Assembly (NCBI GenBank): GCA_003542575.1
Contig: DPKJ01000014.1
Span: 114,566-178,565 of the forward strand
Source of the DNA: Rikenellaceae bacterium
GTDB lineage: Bacteria; Bacteroidota; Bacteroidia; Bacteroidales; UBA932
DNA: 64,000 bases
Direction: 5' to 3'
Shown here in pieces: positions 17,399 to 27,030 of this stretch (the stretch's first letter is position 1; each line of letters starts with the position of its first letter). A model generated the notes under the pieces. That model did no database searches. It saw only the letters and a program-made list of their open reading frames with translations, and was not told the DNA's origin. The position numbers were made by a program, and so were the translations under genes.

Positions 17399-18895
17399 CT
17401 AACTATTTTTCAAGCCTTTATTGAAAAATTTATTTTGAACAAAATCTCTAATTCCAATTCTTTTATCCAGTTGTTTATAAGAGTAGATTAGCGATATTAA
17501 AGATGCTGAGATTGCAATGGCATAAGCTGCTATCCCTTGTGAAAAAACAAAAGAGAGGTAAGCAATCATCGTACACAACAGTAAAACAGAAAACATTCCA
17601 ACCAACTCTTTACTCATGTAATAATTATATAATCGCCTGTTCATAATATTTATTAAAACAAGATATATAACGTGCATAATAACAAAGCCATACCCGAGAC
17701 CAACTAAACCACCCAGATAGTAGCCTGCTGAACAAAAAATTAGAAAACTTAGATTTGTAAAGCCTCCCTCCATAAGAAAAAAGACTTTTTTATCCCCTTT
17801 TGCGTAAGAAATTGCACCAATAGAGTATGATGCTGCTTTAAAGATCATACCAAAAGCCAACACTCTTATTAGTCCAGAAATGTGAAGAAACTCTTCTGAT
17901 AAAAGCACTCGTATCATTAACGGAGAGGTTATTATAAGAAGAATCAGAATGGGTGCGGCAATCAGGAGGGTAATTTCTGCCTGGTGGTTAACCATCTCTC
18001 TTACCTTTGAATTGTCGTCACTCACAGCTGCAAGACGAGGTTGGTAGTCAATAATAATGGCGGTAAAAATAAGCCCAATTGACTGATTTGTTATATTCAT
18101 GGCTGCCTGATAAAAACCAAGATCGGCAACAGATCCTTTACTGCTTATAAAAATGTTTAGAAGATAGTGGACGAATGAAGCTATTGCAGTTGTGGCCATC
18201 ATTGCGACTCCCAGTTTTACCATATCTCCTCCTTCGGTAATAGATTGCCTGAATGACATCTTTACATCTGTTTTTTTGTATTTTGAGGTGTAATACAGAC
18301 TGAAAAGATAGGTTACAAATGCCGAAAGTATCAAAGCAGGAACAATCGCTTTAATTCCAAAAAAGTAATACAAAGGTACAGATACTAAAAGCGATACAGC
18401 AGATCCTGTAAGAGTCAGCTTTGCATAACCTTTATTATCTCTTGCTCCCCGTAGTATTGATCCGTTACCGGTTGAGAGAGTGTTAAAAAGTACCATCAGA
18501 GAGAGAAACAAAAATGCAACAGTGTATTTATTGCTTCCAAAAGTGGTGCTGCTGAGAAGAGGAGAGAAGAGCAAAACAGCAATCATACCCAGCAAGGCTG
18601 TAATATTAAGCCACCGGGAGAACACATGAATAATCCTCGAAATTTTCTCTTTGTTTCCACTTTCGACCGCTTGAGAAATGTCCCTCACCGAACTGAAGTT
18701 TAATCCCAAACCTGTTACATTACCTATTATGGTCACCGATGATACAAACAGACTATTTATACCCATGCCGGAAGCACCCAACAGTAAAGCTATAACCTTA
18801 CCTCTTAACAGATTTAAAATAACCTGAATAATCTGCACCCCTCCAAACAGCGATGTAGCTTTAAAAACCTTTTTATATGATGTATTTGCCTCCAA
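17399..18895 (-). CDS. Wzx-type polysaccharide flippase
   Basis: Polytopic membrane protein of 498 residues with about 12-14 helices and no large soluble domain. The N-terminal GVQIIQVILNLLRGKVIALLLGA... GMGIN pattern is typical of the MOP/Wzx superfamily, which flips undecaprenyl-linked oligosaccharides to the periplasmic face. It lies among the glycosyltransferases and one base after the acetyltransferase gene. Together with the Wzy-like protein and the Wzz-like protein it makes the locus a Wzx/Wzy-dependent pathway. Confidence 0.83.
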   Translation of the reverse strand: MEANTSYKKVFKATSLFGGVQIIQVILNLLRGKVIALLLGASGMGINSLFVSSVTIIGNVTGLGLNFSSVRDISQAVESGNKEKISRIIHVFSRWLNITALLGMIAVLLFSPLLSSTTFGSNKYTVAFLFLSLMVLFNTLSTGNGSILRGARDNKGYAKLTLTGSAVSLLVSVPLYYFFGIKAIVPALILSAFVTYLFSLYYTSKYKKTDVKMSFRQSITEGGDMVKLGVAMMATTAIASFVHYLLNIFISSKGSVADLGFYQAAMNITNQSIGLIFTAIIIDYQPRLAAVSDDNSKVREMVNHQAEITLLIAAPILILLIITSPLMIRVLLSEEFLHISGLIRVLAFGMIFKAASYSIGAISYAKGDKKVFFLMEGGFTNLSFLIFCSAGYYLGGLVGLGYGFVIMHVIYLVLINIMNRRLYNYYMSKELVGMFSVLLLCTMIAYLSFVFSQGIAAYAIAISASLISLIYSYKQLDKRIGIRDFVQNKFFNKGLKNS

Positions 18896-19525
18896 CTATT
18901 GAGTGCTTGAATTATTACGTTCCCACTCACCACTTGAATGGTTGTATTGCTTTATCACCTTTGCCGGATTTCCTGCAACAATGCTAAATGGCGGCACATC
19001 TTTGTTTACAACGGAGCAAGCGGCAACAATACTGTGCTTTCCGATTTTAACTCCTTTTGTTACAACAGAATTTGCACCTATCCATACATCATCTTCAATA
19101 TTAATCAATGATGTAGATACTCCTTGTTTACTGATACTTATATTGCATTCTTTGTAGTTATGATCTAGCCCGGACAGGACAACACCCTGTGCAATAATTA
19201 CATTATCTCCGATTATTACCGGACCAATTATCACATTTCCCAATCCTGCTCTTGACTCCCTTCCAATAACAACATCTCCAACCATATTATTTACAATAGA
19301 GAAATCCTCAATAACCGACCTATCCCCTATAATGAATCGGTTAAAGGGTACCAAATCTTTTCTAACGCTTCTGTATATAACAGACCCTTTGCCTCTGGAT
19401 GTATAGAATCTCATAAAAAGTCTTAGCCAAACTCTGGGTCTGGTTTTTACGGGGTGAACCATGAGGTTTAATACAAGCTCTTTAAGCCTGGGATTGGATT
19501 TGACTCTATCTTTTATACTGCTCAT
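18896..19525 (-). CDS. Hexapeptide-repeat acyltransferase (sugar O-acetyltransferase type)
   Basis: Left-handed beta-helix transferase of 209 residues. Hexapeptide repeats run from about residue 70 to the end (IGDRSVIEDFSIV, VVIGRESRAGLGNVIIGPVIIGDNVII, DVWIGANSVVTKGVKIGKHSIVAACSVV), followed by the acetyltransferase cap block VPPFSIVAGNPAKVIKQY. His in SGLDHNYKECN is a candidate catalytic residue. The ATG at 19525 is preferred to one at 19564, because the extra N-terminal residues (MHKVCWIFIK) are coded inside the preceding gene. It probably O-acetylates a sugar of the polymer. Confidence 0.82.
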   Translation of the reverse strand: MSSIKDRVKSNPRLKELVLNLMVHPVKTRPRVWLRLFMRFYTSRGKGSVIYRSVRKDLVPFNRFIIGDRSVIEDFSIVNNMVGDVVIGRESRAGLGNVIIGPVIIGDNVIIAQGVVLSGLDHNYKECNISISKQGVSTSLINIEDDVWIGANSVVTKGVKIGKHSIVAACSVVNKDVPPFSIVAGNPAKVIKQYNHSSGEWERNNSSTQ

Positions 19526-20639
19526 TGTAAATAGTTTTATAAATATCCAGCAGACTTTGTGCACTGTTTTTCCATGAGAATGTTTTTATTCTCTCTTTTC
19601 CTTTGGCTACCATAGTATTGTACAACTCCTGATTCTCCAGCTCAATTATTGCAGCTGATATCTGGTATGGCATTTCAGGTGAAACCAGAATTGCCGCATC
19701 TGATGCAACCTCCGGCATTGCAGATACATTTGATGTTATAACCGGCGTTTCACATGCCATGGATTCAAGAATTGGTATCCCGAAACTCTCTCTTAACGAT
19801 GGGTAGAGGAATGCAAAAGCACCTGAATATATTGCAGGCAAATGGTTATTTGGGATATACCCCGGTGCATAAATGTAATCTTTGATATTTGAAATACCCT
19901 CTTTTGTTAAAATTTTGTTTATGTAGTCTTTATCAAGATCAGCAACCAAAAGTGGCAGTTTTTTATCAGATTTTTCAAGATAAATACTGTATGCTTTAAA
20001 AACATTTTCTGTGTTCTTTTTAGGATCTGTATTTCCTAAAAAAAAGAGATAGCTTTCATGGTTAATATATGCGGATGTGATCTGCCTGAAATCGTCAACT
20101 CTTTTAAAATGTGCACCAAAGCCATTGTAAACAGAAATCACTTTATCGTCATCAAGGTTGAGCCTCTTTTTTATTACTCCAGCTTCGTAATTGGACACGG
20201 TTATTATCTTCTTGCACTTAGGAATTATTGCAGGCACTACCAGTTTCCTATAATACCAACCCATGGTCTGATATAAAGAAGCGTTTGATTTTGCTCTCTT
20301 TTCCAGAAAAATGATGTCATGAAGAGTCAGTACAAGAGGTGTGCTGCAAAAAACAGGAGCTGTGTTTGATGTACAGTGCAGAATGTCCGGTTTTATCCTT
20401 TTTACAGCATGCAAAAGTGCCACCTGCTCCCAAAAAGGATAGAGAGGGGCTTTAACCTTTACAATATGAAAGTTATCTGTCTCCTGTAAAACATCTTCGT
20501 CATCACCGGGAGATACAATTATGTAATATTCATTCTCTTTGTCAATCTTTTGAAGCTCACGAACAGACTCCAGAACAACAAAGTCCATCCCGTGTTTCTT
20601 TTTCCTGAAAATTCTCTGTGCCTCTATTGCTATTTTCAT
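19506..20639 (-). CDS. Glycosyltransferase family 4
   Basis: GT-B enzyme of 377 residues. DILHCTSNTAPVF and LTLHDIIFLE mark the acceptor half. VSNYEAGVIKKRLN, YLFFLGNTDPKKNTENVF and the EX7E element in PSLRESFGIPILESMACETPVI mark the donor half. It matches the mannosyltransferase-like branch (WbaZ/MtfB kind) of GT4, but the sugar is not certain. Its 3' end overlaps the acetyltransferase gene by 20 bases. Confidence 0.85.
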   Translation of the reverse strand: MKIAIEAQRIFRKKKHGMDFVVLESVRELQKIDKENEYYIIVSPGDDEDVLQETDNFHIVKVKAPLYPFWEQVALLHAVKRIKPDILHCTSNTAPVFCSTPLVLTLHDIIFLEKRAKSNASLYQTMGWYYRKLVVPAIIPKCKKIITVSNYEAGVIKKRLNLDDDKVISVYNGFGAHFKRVDDFRQITSAYINHESYLFFLGNTDPKKNTENVFKAYSIYLEKSDKKLPLLVADLDKDYINKILTKEGISNIKDYIYAPGYIPNNHLPAIYSGAFAFLYPSLRESFGIPILESMACETPVITSNVSAMPEVASDAAILVSPEMPYQISAAIIELENQELYNTMVAKGKERIKTFSWKNSAQSLLDIYKTIYNEQYKR

Positions 20640-20640
20640 A

Positions 20641-21807
20641 TCACTCTCCTTTTATTGTGTGAATAAACTTTTTGTTTACACCCTTAAGGCGAAACATATT
20701 AAATGCCATAAGCACAAATAGTAAAGGGACTCTTTTAATAGCTTTGATGCTATCCTTTGTAACCAGATGGTCAGGAGTTGCCATGGCAAAAGAGAGTGTT
20801 AATAGCATAAAAGAGAGCCACCATTTAATAGATAGTCTCCAGTCATAAAGTGATGTAAAAACGGCAAATATGAAAATCAATCCAAGCGTTACTACTCTTG
20901 GGAGCAATGTCCATTGAAAAAGTTTATCGATATAATCTATCTTCCCGCTTAGTATTGCCCCCGGCAGCTCTTTAATGCCGGAAAAAAGTGAGCCAAACTG
21001 AGCAGCAAGCCACCTTCGGCGCTGGTTGTAAAATACCTCTTTATTCCTGGTCTTTTCGTCATAAACCGGTACATGGTCAAGATAGTCAATATAAACTCCC
21101 TCTTTTAGCAACAACAACTCAAGCTCTTTGTCTTCTCCTGCTGTCGAGAGTTTGGTTACATTTTTGGTAAACCATTTGTAGCTGAAAGCCATACCTGAAC
21201 CTATTAATGCAGATGATAGTCCCATATTAACATGTCCCTTCCTGAAAATTGAGTTGTTAATCTCTTCACTGATAGCATCCAGTATTGCAATGTCTCCCTT
21301 TATGTTTTTTGCGGTTCTGTGGGTCTGTACCGCAGTTGAGCCGGAATAGAATGCGTTGTTGATTTCGTTAAAGAACTCTTTCTCAATAATATTATCTGAA
21401 TCAAGTATAACTACAATGTCGAAATTTTTGTCCTCAAGGTTCTCAATCGCAAAGTTTAGAGCATAGGCTTTTGAGCTTTTTTGTGGATTAATGGTAAATA
21501 GGGTAATCGGCTGATCTAAAAGCCATTCGTTTGTAGTATCCTCCATTTTGTCTGAGATGACCACAGTCAGCAGCTTATCCCCTGGATAGTCACAAGCCAG
21601 AACTGAATTGACAGAATCCTTTATAACATTGTCGTCTTTATATGATGGAATGAGAACCAGAAATCGCATTTTTTTTGTTGCATTCCGGTATTTTACACCA
21701 CCACGAATAACAGACGAAAGCGAGAAAACAAATACATAAAAAACAGATATTGCCGTTATTATATAAACAGCAACATCAATAATATGTATAATTCCCATAT
21801 TCTCCAC
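20641..21807 (-). CDS. Membrane-bound glycosyltransferase family 2
   Basis: GT2 of 388 residues with an N-terminal membrane helix (about 8-30), the GT-A domain (LVLIPSYKDDNVI, VVISDKMEDTT, VILDSDNIIE, AGEDKELELLLL) and the QRRRW motif (YNQRRRWLAAQF) characteristic of processive beta-glycan synthases, followed by three C-terminal helices. The QxxRW motif suggests it could synthesise a short homopolymer or bind the growing chain. It sits 2 bases after the next gene and 1 base before the GT4 gene. Confidence 0.82.
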   Translation of the reverse strand: MENMGIIHIIDVAVYIITAISVFYVFVFSLSSVIRGGVKYRNATKKMRFLVLIPSYKDDNVIKDSVNSVLACDYPGDKLLTVVISDKMEDTTNEWLLDQPITLFTINPQKSSKAYALNFAIENLEDKNFDIVVILDSDNIIEKEFFNEINNAFYSGSTAVQTHRTAKNIKGDIAILDAISEEINNSIFRKGHVNMGLSSALIGSGMAFSYKWFTKNVTKLSTAGEDKELELLLLKEGVYIDYLDHVPVYDEKTRNKEVFYNQRRRWLAAQFGSLFSGIKELPGAILSGKIDYIDKLFQWTLLPRVVTLGLIFIFAVFTSLYDWRLSIKWWLSFMLLTLSFAMATPDHLVTKDSIKAIKRVPLLFVLMAFNMFRLKGVNKKFIHTIKGE

Positions 21808-21809
21808 TT

Positions 21810-22697
21810 TTACATTTTTATAAAATCTTTAACTCCTTTAAAAACTGCTACTGCCAAATCCCATCTTTTTTTAAAGAGGGACACTATTATCTCTTTTGAA
21901 CTTGCTATGGCAATAAGGTAAATATAAGATAAAATTCTGACAGCTCCTCTTCTGTTTTTCTTTGCAAATAAAAGGCGGTTGCGGGCAAGATAATACCTTT
22001 TTAACGGGCTGTCCAATCCTGTGCTCATACTCTCTTTATGCACTATGAGTGCCTGAGGTAAATACCACAACTTATACCCTTTTTCTCTAAATCTCATCCC
22101 CCAGTCAAGCTCTTCGTAATAAAGAAAATAGTCTTCAGACATTAGTCCCACCTTGTCAAGGGCCTCTCTGCTTACCAATATTGCCGCTCCATGATTAAAT
22201 GCGGTTTCATGGGGGGTATCAAACTGGCCTGAGTCAGCCTGGGAATATCCAGTTATATGATTTCTCAGGGTAATAGGTGTAAGATCTGAATAGCCTGCAA
22301 ACTGAATTGTTCGGGGTGGATTAAGAAAGTGTATCTTAGGGGAGACAGCGCCAATATGAGGGTTTTTATCCATAAATGTGACAAGCTCAACAACGGAATT
22401 ATCAAGGAGTAACGTGTCATTATTAATAAGCATTATGTATCGCCCGCGTGACTTAATAATTCCAATATTGTTGCCCCCTGCAAAACCAAGATTTATCTCG
22501 CTTCTGATAAAAGTGAATTCGGGAAATTCTCTTATAAGATCAGATGTCTCATCATATTCTGAGCCATTATCTACAACTATAACCTCATATCTTACATCAA
22601 TAAGATACCTCTTCATGCTAAGAAGAAGCTCTCGTGTATGTATTACGCCATTGTAATTGACAGTTACAAATGATATGTCAGGCAGGATATTGTTCAT
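21810..22697 (-). CDS. Glycosyltransferase family 2, rhamnosyltransferase-like
   Basis: GT-A enzyme of 295 residues. SFVTVNYNGVIHTRELLLSM, VIVVDNGSEYDETS, NLGFAGGNNIGI and INNDTLL are the blocks of the WbbL/RfbF-type branch. FNHGAAILVSREALDKVGLM and YYEELDWGMRFREKGYKLWY follow, as in inverting rhamnosyltransferases. No dTDP-rhamnose genes are in view, so the sugar is not assured. The start overlaps the end of the polymerase/ligase gene by 20 bases. Confidence 0.84.
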   Translation of the reverse strand: MNNILPDISFVTVNYNGVIHTRELLLSMKRYLIDVRYEVIVVDNGSEYDETSDLIREFPEFTFIRSEINLGFAGGNNIGIIKSRGRYIMLINNDTLLLDNSVVELVTFMDKNPHIGAVSPKIHFLNPPRTIQFAGYSDLTPITLRNHITGYSQADSGQFDTPHETAFNHGAAILVSREALDKVGLMSEDYFLYYEELDWGMRFREKGYKLWYLPQALIVHKESMSTGLDSPLKRYYLARNRLLFAKKNRRGAVRILSYIYLIAIASSKEIIVSLFKKRWDLAVAVFKGVKDFIKM

Positions 22698-24135
22698 TTA
22701 TGAGTTCTTTTTCGATTCCAGGGCTGATAAATACTATGGTCATGCAGATAAAAGTGATAAATGCAAAGGGAAATTGACCCAAAATTTCAATTGAATATGC
22801 AGCAATATAAATACCCGAAATACCGCATAATATTGCAGTCACAATCCCTTTTATTTCGGGAGTTTTTAATCGGAACATGACGAGAAATGATCCATGAAGC
22901 AATATGTACATGAGTATTAGCAAATGTAAAAGCAGGCCAACAATTCCAGTCTCAACCCAAATTAATACGTACCAAGAGTCACTTGGAATAATTGCCAAAA
23001 CAGGATCGGGCATATATGTAGTTGCGCTGCCACGACTCATTCCAAGGCCGGCTCCGAGTGGCTTATCCCTCATGTATATTTTTAAAATTCGTTGATTTTC
23101 AAGCCTTACCAACAATGACGGATCGTCAGGATTAAATGCGGACCTCATTCTTCGAATATATTGATTCCCTTGTCCGTAGCTTGTTTCACTCAAGAACCAG
23201 TAACCTCCTGCAACAAAAAGAGTTGTAATAATTATTATCTTATAATTCTTTGAAAGAAACGCAAAAACTACTAGTCCAATAAAAGGAACAGCAAGAGAAC
23301 CTCTAGTGCCTGAAATTATCATTCCGTAAGCACAAATCGCTGCTGTTACAACCAGAAATATCCTCAACTTAAACTCTTTGATATATATAGCAGATATCCC
23401 GAAGACTAACATAGAAAAGGCGATTCCTGTACCAAAATTGGCCGCATCAGTAAATATTGAAAAGTATCTTATCCCTGAATAGATTATATGAGTTGTTCTG
23501 CCACCGGCGTCGAGCCATCTTTGTTCTGCAAAGTCAAACCCAAAAGTTTTCTGAAAAAAGGCTTTCAAAACTGCGAAAATGGAGAGCAAAGCCCATAGAA
23601 TAAGTATTTTTCTTACATGCTTGTATTTTGAAACAAACAGAGATGTTAAGAGCACTATTATAAAGAAGTACATCCCAACTCCTCTGACAGAGGTTGCCCA
23701 TGCAATTATACCTGAAGAACTTGGGTTAAAGGCCTGCAATACGCAGTATAACAGCCATATAAACGAAAGCAGAGATAGTAAATGTAACGAATTCTTAAAA
23801 TTCAGTGGACTATCATTTTTAAAAATTTGCAGAATAACAACAAGTATTACCAAAATAAGAGTCATATCCATGAAAATTCCCGGTGCTAAAGACTCCAGGT
23901 ATCTCGACATTCCAGAAATAATATAGTTGATGGTAAAGAGTGACAGGAATGCCAAAAATGGTTTGTCAATTAGTAAGAGCAATACAACAATGGATGCCGG
24001 AAAAAGATAAATTAACATCCCTGCAACAGTCCCGAATTTGAGATTTACGATTGTTGCAAAAGCAGTAAGCAGCAGTACCGTTATATAAACCAGAGCTGCA
24101 CCGAGGTTTGAGGAAATATTTTTAAAAACCTCCAC
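22678..24135 (-). CDS. O-antigen polymerase/ligase family protein (Wzy/WaaL-like)
   Basis: Polytopic protein of 485 residues with about 12 helices and a large periplasmic loop near residues 310-400. The Wzy_C-like segment includes ISGTRGSLAVPFIGLVVFAF and, after the loop, AGLGMSRGSATTYMPDP and DSWYVLIWVETGIVGLLLHL, as in O-antigen ligase/polymerase enzymes. It is probably the Wzy-type polymerase of the locus, as no other candidate is present; a ligase role cannot be excluded. Confidence 0.78.
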   Translation of the reverse strand: MEVFKNISSNLGAALVYITVLLLTAFATIVNLKFGTVAGMLIYLFPASIVVLLLLIDKPFLAFLSLFTINYIISGMSRYLESLAPGIFMDMTLILVILVVILQIFKNDSPLNFKNSLHLLSLLSFIWLLYCVLQAFNPSSSGIIAWATSVRGVGMYFFIIVLLTSLFVSKYKHVRKILILWALLSIFAVLKAFFQKTFGFDFAEQRWLDAGGRTTHIIYSGIRYFSIFTDAANFGTGIAFSMLVFGISAIYIKEFKLRIFLVVTAAICAYGMIISGTRGSLAVPFIGLVVFAFLSKNYKIIIITTLFVAGGYWFLSETSYGQGNQYIRRMRSAFNPDDPSLLVRLENQRILKIYMRDKPLGAGLGMSRGSATTYMPDPVLAIIPSDSWYVLIWVETGIVGLLLHLLILMYILLHGSFLVMFRLKTPEIKGIVTAILCGISGIYIAAYSIEILGQFPFAFITFICMTIVFISPGIEKELINEQYPA

Positions 24136-24142
24136 CTCTTCA

Positions 24143-26296
24143 TTATTTTGAAGTTAAACCAAATTGCTTAAGTCTGTAAAAGACACTACGACTCTTTGAA
24201 TGCGGTGGGAGAAGGCCAAGGAAACTCTCGGCTGCTTCTCGCTTAGTATTGGTGAGGTAAAGCATTATTGGAGTGTCCTCTACCTGTTCTTTAAGTCTAT
24301 CAAAAGCTATTTTGTCAATATCTTTCCAGACTTTATCTGCTCTTACAAGCAACAAATTTAATGAGGCCTCTCTGAGCAAACCTACAGGAATTGCAGAATA
24401 CTTGACAGGCTTATGTTCAACTATAATAATGTCCTCGTTTTCATAATCATATAATTGTGAAAGGTTGTTTGAGAGGATAAAGTCTCTTGACTCACTTGTT
24501 ATGTTGTCGTGCCATGATATAACTCTGACCCTTAAACCTCTTTCTGTCCAAAACTCCTGAAGAAACGATATTAAAGTACTTTTCCCGGCATCTTCATCAG
24601 TGCTGATAAAGTTAATAATATCAGGCCTCATTACAGGATTTAGGTATGGGACAATAACATTTGCCAAATATGCTGTGGCTATCCGTTCATACTCACTATT
24701 AAATGCTCTGTATCTGATTTTTTGCTTCTGAGGAAATGCCCCAAGAACTTTTGCAGGAATAAGTCTCTCTGCACGCCTTCTGTCTCTTACAGTACGGTCA
24801 AGTAATTCAACAAGTATAAAGAAAGCAAGTAACAAAATAAAGGTTCCGACAAATGTCGAGCCTACAATATACTTTCTGGCTGTTGGTATAGCTGATACCG
24901 GAAACAGAGGTGGATTAATCGGCTTTAAGTTGGCAGATGTCATCTGAAGTGTCTTCTGTCTCATCAATGCCGTGTTTAGACTCTGTAATGTTGAAAGGTA
25001 TGAGTGCTCCAGAAATCCTATATCACGTTCCATCCTTTTGAGGGTGGACCCTATGGGTGAGAATGTGACATATTGCGCATCCATCCCCTTCTTAACTTCT
25101 TCCATAACTTTAAGCTCAGCTAAAGCTTTGGTTTTGTTAATCGTCTCAGCTATCCACTGATCTACATAAACTGTTGTTGCAATTCCGTCTTTAGTATATC
25201 TCTTCTCACCAATTTCATTTGAAATTCGTCGCAGATCATTTTCGGCAACTTTTAACCTTGATTTATAATCTTCAAGAAGAGCAGAATAGCTGGAAATAGA
25301 GTCCCTTTTATACATCTCAATCCTAGCAATATGATTTGTTAGAGAATTGACAGCATTGAGTTTGTCTATGAATATTGTATTGTTTTCAATCAGTTGTGTT
25401 TGGTCTTTTATTTTGACTTCCAACTCTTTGACCATATCAGTTGATCCGGAAAACCTTAGAAGCGCATCATTATACAGCAGATCATAATCTCTTGATTGTG
25501 CTGATATAATTTTGGTCTGTTCGTCATAGTTAATTACTTTATTTTCAATGTAATATTCTGTGAGAGCGTCTTCTGTTTGTCTTAATTTTTTGCTGATTAT
25601 CTCTAGTTCATTTTTGAAATAATCTACCACATTATTGGTCTCTCCATACCTTAAAAGAGCATACTGGTTTACAATCTCTTCATTAAGAATCAGGAGGGTG
25701 TTATAAGCAATACCCGGGTCATTAGCAGAATATTTGATTTCGAGCATATCGCTGTTAAAAACTCTTTTAACCTCGATTTTACTAAGTGCACTGTAACTAT
25801 AGTGAACATGATACCAATTAAAAAGACCATAAACAAAATTATCCGGAGAGGCCTTTTCGTATGATTTCAAATTTTCAATCGTTTTCTCTGCAGAAGTTTT
25901 GTCAATTAGTGCTTTTACATCCCTTGGAGTAATTCGCAGTAATCTTCTGTAGTTTTCGGCAGTGATATAGTTATTATCCTTTAATGTATCTCCCAATATC
26001 ATATGCTGCGTGTAAAGTCTGAATGATACCTCCCTGAGGGTGCTTTTAGACTTTAATATACTGATCAGGTTATCCATTCCATTATTAATGGCGAACCAGT
26101 CTGTTCTTGAAGATTCCAATCCGCTTTCAACAGAATAACCTGAAGCAATGCCGGTATATAAAGTTGTGTTAACCTCATAATAACGTTCAAGGTTACTTGT
26201 CTTCTGAATTGCATAAAGAGTGGTAAGAACAGGAATGGCAATTAACCAAAACCTGATCCTGTAAAGCATTTTTATAACCTGAGAAACAACTTCCAT
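24143..26296 (-). CDS. Wzz-type chain-length protein fused to a degenerate BY-kinase domain
   Basis: Inner membrane protein of 717 residues. N-terminal helix (about 15-33), a long periplasmic coiled-coil region (about 215-470), a second helix (about 475-500), then a cytoplasmic Rossmann-like domain. The P-loop STDEDAGKSTL (565-575, Lys572) is intact, but Walker B reads IIIVE (Glu627 in place of Asp), the A' motif reads VISWHDN, and there is no C-terminal tyrosine cluster. Polysaccharide co-polymerases of class 2a normally carry an active tyrosine autokinase here. This copy probably binds nucleotide but may not autophosphorylate. It sits 2 bases after the half-length TolC gene. Confidence 0.8.
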   Translation of the reverse strand: MEVVSQVIKMLYRIRFWLIAIPVLTTLYAIQKTSNLERYYEVNTTLYTGIASGYSVESGLESSRTDWFAINNGMDNLISILKSKSTLREVSFRLYTQHMILGDTLKDNNYITAENYRRLLRITPRDVKALIDKTSAEKTIENLKSYEKASPDNFVYGLFNWYHVHYSYSALSKIEVKRVFNSDMLEIKYSANDPGIAYNTLLILNEEIVNQYALLRYGETNNVVDYFKNELEIISKKLRQTEDALTEYYIENKVINYDEQTKIISAQSRDYDLLYNDALLRFSGSTDMVKELEVKIKDQTQLIENNTIFIDKLNAVNSLTNHIARIEMYKRDSISSYSALLEDYKSRLKVAENDLRRISNEIGEKRYTKDGIATTVYVDQWIAETINKTKALAELKVMEEVKKGMDAQYVTFSPIGSTLKRMERDIGFLEHSYLSTLQSLNTALMRQKTLQMTSANLKPINPPLFPVSAIPTARKYIVGSTFVGTFILLLAFFILVELLDRTVRDRRRAERLIPAKVLGAFPQKQKIRYRAFNSEYERIATAYLANVIVPYLNPVMRPDIINFISTDEDAGKSTLISFLQEFWTERGLRVRVISWHDNITSESRDFILSNNLSQLYDYENEDIIIVEHKPVKYSAIPVGLLREASLNLLLVRADKVWKDIDKIAFDRLKEQVEDTPIMLYLTNTKREAAESFLGLLPPHSKSRSVFYRLKQFGLTSK

Positions 26297-26298
26297 AG

Positions 26299-27030
26299 TT
26301 ACTTGCTTATTATCTTAGTGTTAGACAAGATTTCGAGGCTTAAAAGGGAGCTATACAATTGTGCTTTTATTCTTTCCAGTTGCAAAAAAGCCTGGGTTTG
26401 CTGGCTTTTGGCTACTCCAAGCATCTGAGCCGTTGCTGCCCCCATTATGTAATCTTTTTGAACAGATTCAAACTGGGCTGAAGCAAAAGAGTACTGTTCA
26501 ATAGTAATTTTCAGACTGTTTTTCATCTCAATTGCAACAGTATATCCCTGAATTATTTTAAGCTTCTGATCATTATGCCACATATCCCGCTCCTGAAGTG
26601 TCTCCTGAATCTTCAGCTGTTGGCGTCTGATTCGGTTTTTTCTGTCAAACAGTCTGTCGAGAGGGATTCTTGCTGATACTCCTATATTGTACCAAAGTTG
26701 CTCTCCGGCTGAATATTGATAGACCAAAGGATAGTCAGAGCCTATATCGGTATAAGAGTTAATACCAATTACTCCATACTGATATGTACCCAGGAGATTG
26801 ATATATTCCAGCCACCTTCTTCTCTCAGTTTTTAATGAGAGCTCCTCCCCCTCCATTCTATAGTTGTAAAACGCAACGGTAGGTCCCTTTTTTGCGCCTT
26901 CAAAAAGTTCATTAAGAGAAGGTAATGTGAGGTTAACAAGATCTTCTGAGAGCTCCTGTGCCCTTAGATGAGTAATTGAAAAAATCACCATTAGCGAAAT
27001 AAGTAAAACCCTCATAAAATTTTTATACAT
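26299..27030 (-). CDS. Half-length TolC-family outer membrane protein
   Basis: Secreted protein of 243 residues with a signal peptide ending at THLRAQ. It matches a single OEP repeat: a first long helix (about 35-75), a beta hairpin region (about 80-125, GTYQYGVIG... YNIGVSARIPL), and two long helices (about 130-185 and 190-238) rich in Gln, Glu and Lys. TolC proteins usually have two such repeats and about 430 residues (compare the gene at 6051-7328). A one-repeat protein would need to form hexamers to build a 12-helix tunnel. It is coupled to the sugar transferase gene by an 8-base overlap. It is the only outer membrane export candidate in the locus. Confidence 0.7.
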   Translation of the reverse strand: MYKNFMRVLLISLMVIFSITHLRAQELSEDLVNLTLPSLNELFEGAKKGPTVAFYNYRMEGEELSLKTERRRWLEYINLLGTYQYGVIGINSYTDIGSDYPLVYQYSAGEQLWYNIGVSARIPLDRLFDRKNRIRRQQLKIQETLQERDMWHNDQKLKIIQGYTVAIEMKNSLKITIEQYSFASAQFESVQKDYIMGAATAQMLGVAKSQQTQAFLQLERIKAQLYSSLLSLEILSNTKIISK

